From Hyphococcus sp. (GTDB lineage: Bacteria > Pseudomonadota > Alphaproteobacteria > Caulobacterales > Parvularculaceae): 64,000 bases of DNA. A model generated the notes under the pieces. The model saw only the letters and a list, made by a program, of their open reading frames with translations, was not told the origin of the DNA and searched no databases. A program made the position numbers and the translations under genes. Below are positions 60,937-64,000 of this stretch, one piece after another. Numbering within the stretch: position 1 is the first letter of the stretch; every line of letters begins with the position of its first letter. Location: contig JANQON010000005.1 of assembly GCA_028289605.1 (NCBI GenBank), forward strand, positions 265,192 to 329,191, given 5' to 3'.

Positions 60937-63444
60937 CTACGCCGGCCCGAGATTGGCCTCGAGATACCAGCCGATGCGGTTTGGCGTCTCAATTTTCCAC
61001 CAAATCTCACCGTTCACCGTGGCGGGCCCGTCAACGATCACCGCCGAAGTCCCAACCGGCAGCCGGTCGCCGCGCACGCCCGCACCCGGTTCGCCGCGCC
61101 ATCGATCAGAAACAGTAACCACAACCGAGGCGCCGACGGTGAAGCCGCTCGGCGGCGGCGGCGGAGGGGCCGGGTCGGACACGGTGATTACCACGGTCGT
61201 TGAATCGGAAAGTCCGCCGTCGTCTGTCACGGTGAGGCGCGCGAGAAAAGTTCCTGGCGTTGTGTAGACATGAGTTGGCGCGACGTTGACGGCGTCCACC
61301 GAGCCGTCGTCGGTGAAATCCCAGGCGTATCCAACGATCGAACCGTCATTGTCGACCGAGCCGTCCGCAGAAAAATCGACAGACAAAGGCGCATCGCCGC
61401 TTGTGGCGCTGGCGTAGGCCAGTGCGATCGGCGGCGTATTGGCCGGCGGCGGGGGCGGCGGCGGGGGCGCGCCGCCCACTGTTACGCTGACCGCCGCTTG
61501 TCCGGACCCGCCCGGTCCGTGGCAGGTCAGCCGATACTCGCCGCTCTGATCGGGGTAAACGGTTTCAACGCCAAGCACCGAGCGATAGCCGCTCCAGAGC
61601 CCGGAGGCCTCGCAGATCCCGGCTTCATTATCGCGCGCCTGGCCGACGAGCCATTGCAGGTTCACCGCTTCACCCGGGGCGACGCTTGTTGCGGAGCTTG
61701 ATAACGACACGTCAGGCTGGGGGACAACGCCCAACGTGTTTATGAAGATATAGTCGTTGGCGACGTCTTCGATTTTTTCATCAGTACAGGAAATATCAAG
61801 CGATAGGTCCTGAAACGGATACAATTCCCAGACCGCGTCATTGAGATACGGTCGCTCCCGATCCCATGATTTCTTGCAGCTGCTTGCCGTCGCTTGCAGC
61901 GTAATCTTGACTTTCTTGCCGGGACGGACGGCATCGACATGAACGTCGAACACATTGATTGCGACCTCCGGCCCGTCGACAAAGTTCAGGTTGCACGTCG
62001 TAACGGCGTCCGGACCCGTCCCCTGGCCGGCTCTGGATCCGGCATTGTCGCCGGCGAGCGCGTTGAGATAGGTTTCAAGATTGGTGTAACCGTCCCCGTT
62101 GGCGTCGCCGTTGCGGTCGTCCGGGTTTTGCGGGTCGAGACCATTGGCGGTCTCCCAGTCGTCGGCGATGCCGTCAGCGTCGAGATCCGCCGGGGCGGCG
62201 CCTGCAGCCAGCGTCGGCCAGCCGCCGCGATCGTTTGGATGATCGATAATGCCGCCGCCGCAAGCGCGCACTTCATTGACGATGCGCGCATCAACCGCGT
62301 CTCGTGTCGGATGCGTTGCGCCGGCGAAAGCCAAAACGTCCTTATACGCCTGTTGCGGGTCCGATAGTCCGGCGGAGGAAACTGTCAAACCTTGCCCAAC
62401 CGGTGACGTCGCAAGGTATTGCCAGTCCTTCGTGTCCAAAACGCTGCGCCAGGGGCCGCCAAGCGTGGGGCGATTGTGGTCGAGATTCTGGCCGAGAAAG
62501 ATGGAAAATTCTCCCAGCGCGGCGTTGCGGAAGAGGTTGAGGCCGGGTCGGGATCGCTGGCGATAGGTGTCGGGACCCGCCACCGTGACATTGCCGACCC
62601 AGTTGATAAAGCTTGATCCGTGTCGGGAGTAAATTTCGGCGGCGTATCGTTGCCAGTTGTAAACAACATTGCCGAGGTAATCGACTTGACCGACGGCGCC
62701 GATATTCGGATTGCGCCGCTGCGCATGGGCGATCAGGTTGTGGTGAAAGGTAATGTCGCGGACGCCGTCACCCAAATAAGCGGCGAAAGCGTGGTCATTT
62801 TTCGGGTGCGTCGACCGGCGCAACGGTTCGGTAAGGAAGGACCATTGCACGGTGATGTTTCGGGTGTTTTCCGTGGCGGCGCCCCCCGCAAGGCCGCCAT
62901 TGCCGGAGACGCCGAGCACCTCGTCCGTGCTCCAGGACAGGCTCATATGGTCGAGCATGATGTCGTGCCCGGTGACGAGCACCGCATCGACATTGCTGGA
63001 CTGTTGCTGCGACGGGCCTGGCCGCACCCGAAGATGGCGGACGATGACGTCATGGGTGTCGATGTGCAGAGGGGCGTCGAGATTGGGGCCGCTGCGATTG
63101 CTGATTTGAACTCCCTCGCCCGGCGCGGTTTGTCCGGCAATCGTCAAGTACGGCGAGGTTGCGTGTAATTTGGAGCGGACTTGGATCTCGCCGCTGATCG
63201 CGAAGACGCAGGTGCGCGGTCCGACCGCCTCAACGCATTCGCGCAGGGAGCCCGGTCCATCGTCGTTCAGGGTTGAAACAATATAGACATCGCCGCCGCG
63301 GCCGCCCTTGGCGAATTTGCCGAAGCCTTCCGCCGTGGGAAATGCTAGCTGTTGCGCATGCGCGAGGCCTGACGCGGCCGCAAACGCCGCCACGCCCATC
63401 GAAAGCGCTCGCGTGACGCGCTGAAGCGATTGAAATTGCAACAT
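60937..63444 (-). CDS. Secreted multidomain pectate-lyase-like protein with PKD and C-terminal SH3-like domain
   Basis: Exported protein of 835 residues. Signal peptide to about residue 30 (GVAAFAAASGLAHA). Residues 30-410 are a right-handed beta-helix pectate-lyase-type domain (AFPTAEGFGKFAKGGRGG, NVDAVLVTGHDIMLDHMSLSWSTDE, RRNPNIGAVGQVDYLGNVVYNW). About 420-460 are acidic DxDxDG calcium repeats (DLDADGIADDWE, DANGDGYTNLE), then an Ig-like part (475-665), a Pro linker and a PKD domain (about 670-755), a second Pro linker, and a C-terminal SH3-like domain (RWRGEPGAGVRGDRLPVG...WWKIETPNRIGWYLEANLG). It probably degrades an acidic polysaccharide; the exact substrate is unknown. Confidence 0.88.
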   Translation of the reverse strand: MLQFQSLQRVTRALSMGVAAFAAASGLAHAQQLAFPTAEGFGKFAKGGRGGDVYIVSTLNDDGPGSLRECVEAVGPRTCVFAISGEIQVRSKLHATSPYLTIAGQTAPGEGVQISNRSGPNLDAPLHIDTHDVIVRHLRVRPGPSQQQSSNVDAVLVTGHDIMLDHMSLSWSTDEVLGVSGNGGLAGGAATENTRNITVQWSFLTEPLRRSTHPKNDHAFAAYLGDGVRDITFHHNLIAHAQRRNPNIGAVGQVDYLGNVVYNWQRYAAEIYSRHGSSFINWVGNVTVAGPDTYRQRSRPGLNLFRNAALGEFSIFLGQNLDHNRPTLGGPWRSVLDTKDWQYLATSPVGQGLTVSSAGLSDPQQAYKDVLAFAGATHPTRDAVDARIVNEVRACGGGIIDHPNDRGGWPTLAAGAAPADLDADGIADDWETANGLDPQNPDDRNGDANGDGYTNLETYLNALAGDNAGSRAGQGTGPDAVTTCNLNFVDGPEVAINVFDVHVDAVRPGKKVKITLQATASSCKKSWDRERPYLNDAVWELYPFQDLSLDISCTDEKIEDVANDYIFINTLGVVPQPDVSLSSSATSVAPGEAVNLQWLVGQARDNEAGICEASGLWSGYRSVLGVETVYPDQSGEYRLTCHGPGGSGQAAVSVTVGGAPPPPPPPPANTPPIALAYASATSGDAPLSVDFSADGSVDNDGSIVGYAWDFTDDGSVDAVNVAPTHVYTTPGTFLARLTVTDDGGLSDSTTVVITVSDPAPPPPPPSGFTVGASVVVTVSDRWRGEPGAGVRGDRLPVGTSAVIVDGPATVNGEIWWKIETPNRIGWYLEANLGPA

Positions 63445-63588
63445 TCATTCTCCCCCACAACCCCGAGCTCAACCACTAGCAAATTCGATGCTCAAATTCC
63501 AGTCTCGCCGGCGCTCCGGACCATTTCACAACCTGTGCGGGATTTCCCCTCCGGAGCGCTGATTCACTCGCCTTGAGAGGCCTCTCGG

Positions 63589-63843
63589 TTAATTCTGATC
63601 GTCGATTCCGGAGTGATCGGAATGGAAGGCGAGGGCCATCAGGCCGACCCCCAACGCGATGGTGAAGAAAACGCCCAAAACCATGGCGAAAACCACGTGC
63701 GGTCCGGCGCTGAAGATTTCCAGCCGCATGGCGAACGCGAAAATGACGATGAGCGCAATGAGAAGGCCTGAGCACAAGGCAAAAAAGCGCACTGATCGCT
63801 GCGCGCTTTGCTTGCGTTGGGTGGGGTCTGTGTCTGCGCTCAT
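63589..63843 (-). CDS. Small two-helix membrane protein, function unknown
   Basis: An 84-residue protein with a charged N-terminus (MSADTDPTQRKQSAQRSVRF) and two hydrophobic helices, at about 20-42 (FALCSGLLIALIVIFAFAMRL) and 48-72 (PHVVFAMVLGVFFTIALGVGLMALAF). The tail HSDHSGIDDQN is acidic. It resembles small inner-membrane proteins of no known function. It lies between the pectate-lyase-like gene and the tRNA. Confidence 0.65.
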   Translation of the reverse strand: MSADTDPTQRKQSAQRSVRFFALCSGLLIALIVIFAFAMRLEIFSAGPHVVFAMVLGVFFTIALGVGLMALAFHSDHSGIDDQN

Positions 63844-63903
63844 AGGCTACGCCAGATAAGCCGGCGGGCGATAAAGGCAAGAGCCGGCCTTTTGTGTCGC
63901 TAA

Positions 63904-63977
63904 TGGAGCGGGTGAAGGGAATCGAACCCTCGTCTTAAGCTTGGGAAGCTCCTGCTCTACCATTGAGCTACACCCGC
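63904..63977 (-). tRNA. tRNA-Gly (anticodon CCC)
   Basis: Read on the minus strand, acceptor stem GCGGGTG pairs with CACCCGC, followed by T and an encoded CCA (74 nt in all). The D-arm has GTAGCTCAATGGTAGAGC, the anticodon loop is TTCCCAA giving anticodon CCC, and the T-arm is GAGGGTTCGATTCCCTT. The outer pair of the anticodon stem is mismatched. It reads codon GGG. Confidence 0.95.
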
Positions 63978-64000
63978 CGGCCGGAGCGCCATGATGTCGC

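Noticed and set aside
1..64000. CRISPR array, prophage or insertion sequence
   Set aside because: I found no regularly spaced repeats, no phage structural or integrase gene and no transposase; gene content is ordinary chromosomal.

Overview
The window looks like chromosomal DNA from a Gram-negative alphaproteobacterium. It is GC-rich, coding density is very high, and it carries Kdo (lipopolysaccharide inner-core sugar) genes, proteins with VPxPA/PEP-CTERM-type sorting tails, a class I lysyl-tRNA synthetase, and a GTCATCCCGG...CCGGGA-type palindromic repeat of a kind I associate with this class. I cannot fix the genus; a marine or sediment lineage near Parvularculales/Hyphomonadales is a guess. 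I see no prophage, integron, insertion sequence or CRISPR array.

Layout. 1-2054: end of a type I secretion system (ABC ATPase, HlyD adaptor). 2145-7371: glmS, then a tightly overlapping kdsA-kdsB-histidine phosphatase operon facing kdsD, so amino-sugar and Kdo supply. 7608-17923: envelope polysaccharide block, with a VPLPA-CTERM protein, a GT2 glycosyltransferase, all five enzymes expected for UDP-2,3-diacetamido-2,3-dideoxy-mannuronate (WbpI, B, E, A and D types), and rfbB-rfbA-rfbC without rfbD. A second sorting-tail protein follows (18007-18513). 18850-25483: ribonucleotide reductase beta subunit, mobA with an FdhF/YdeP-type molybdoenzyme, a patatin and a GT4 glycosyltransferase. 25716-32564: mixed metabolism (DsbA-fold isomerase, lipoprotein, serine hydrolase, epoxide hydrolase, thioesterase, RarD, asd).

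32727-36642 is the least explained part. Three tightly packed minus-strand genes (a helical protein, a one-pass membrane protein, and a coiled-coil protein with an Arg/Pro tail) are followed by a small amphi-Trp protein and a terminator. This is my main candidate for an undescribed system.

36797-48586: sulfotransferase, an LD-carboxypeptidase facing a Mur/Mpl-type ligase (peptidoglycan recycling), an ArsR-SRPBCC pair with a perfect palindromic operator over an apparently leaderless start, a lone sucC, an orphan Cys-rich membrane protein, and class I lysS. 48587-49301 has no convincing gene but ends in a strong intrinsic terminator just before prkA, so it is either a small RNA or an attenuated leader. 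49302-55481: the prkA-yeaH-spoVR stress set with an HMG-CoA reductase gene between yeaH and spoVR. 55557-63977: hydrolase, nitroreductase, tyrC-hisC, a methyltransferase facing gloB, a large secreted pectate-lyase-like protein, a small membrane protein and tRNA-Gly(CCC).

All functional names rest on motifs read by eye; no database search was possible. Start codons were moved inward where motif alignment or a ribosome-binding site favoured it.
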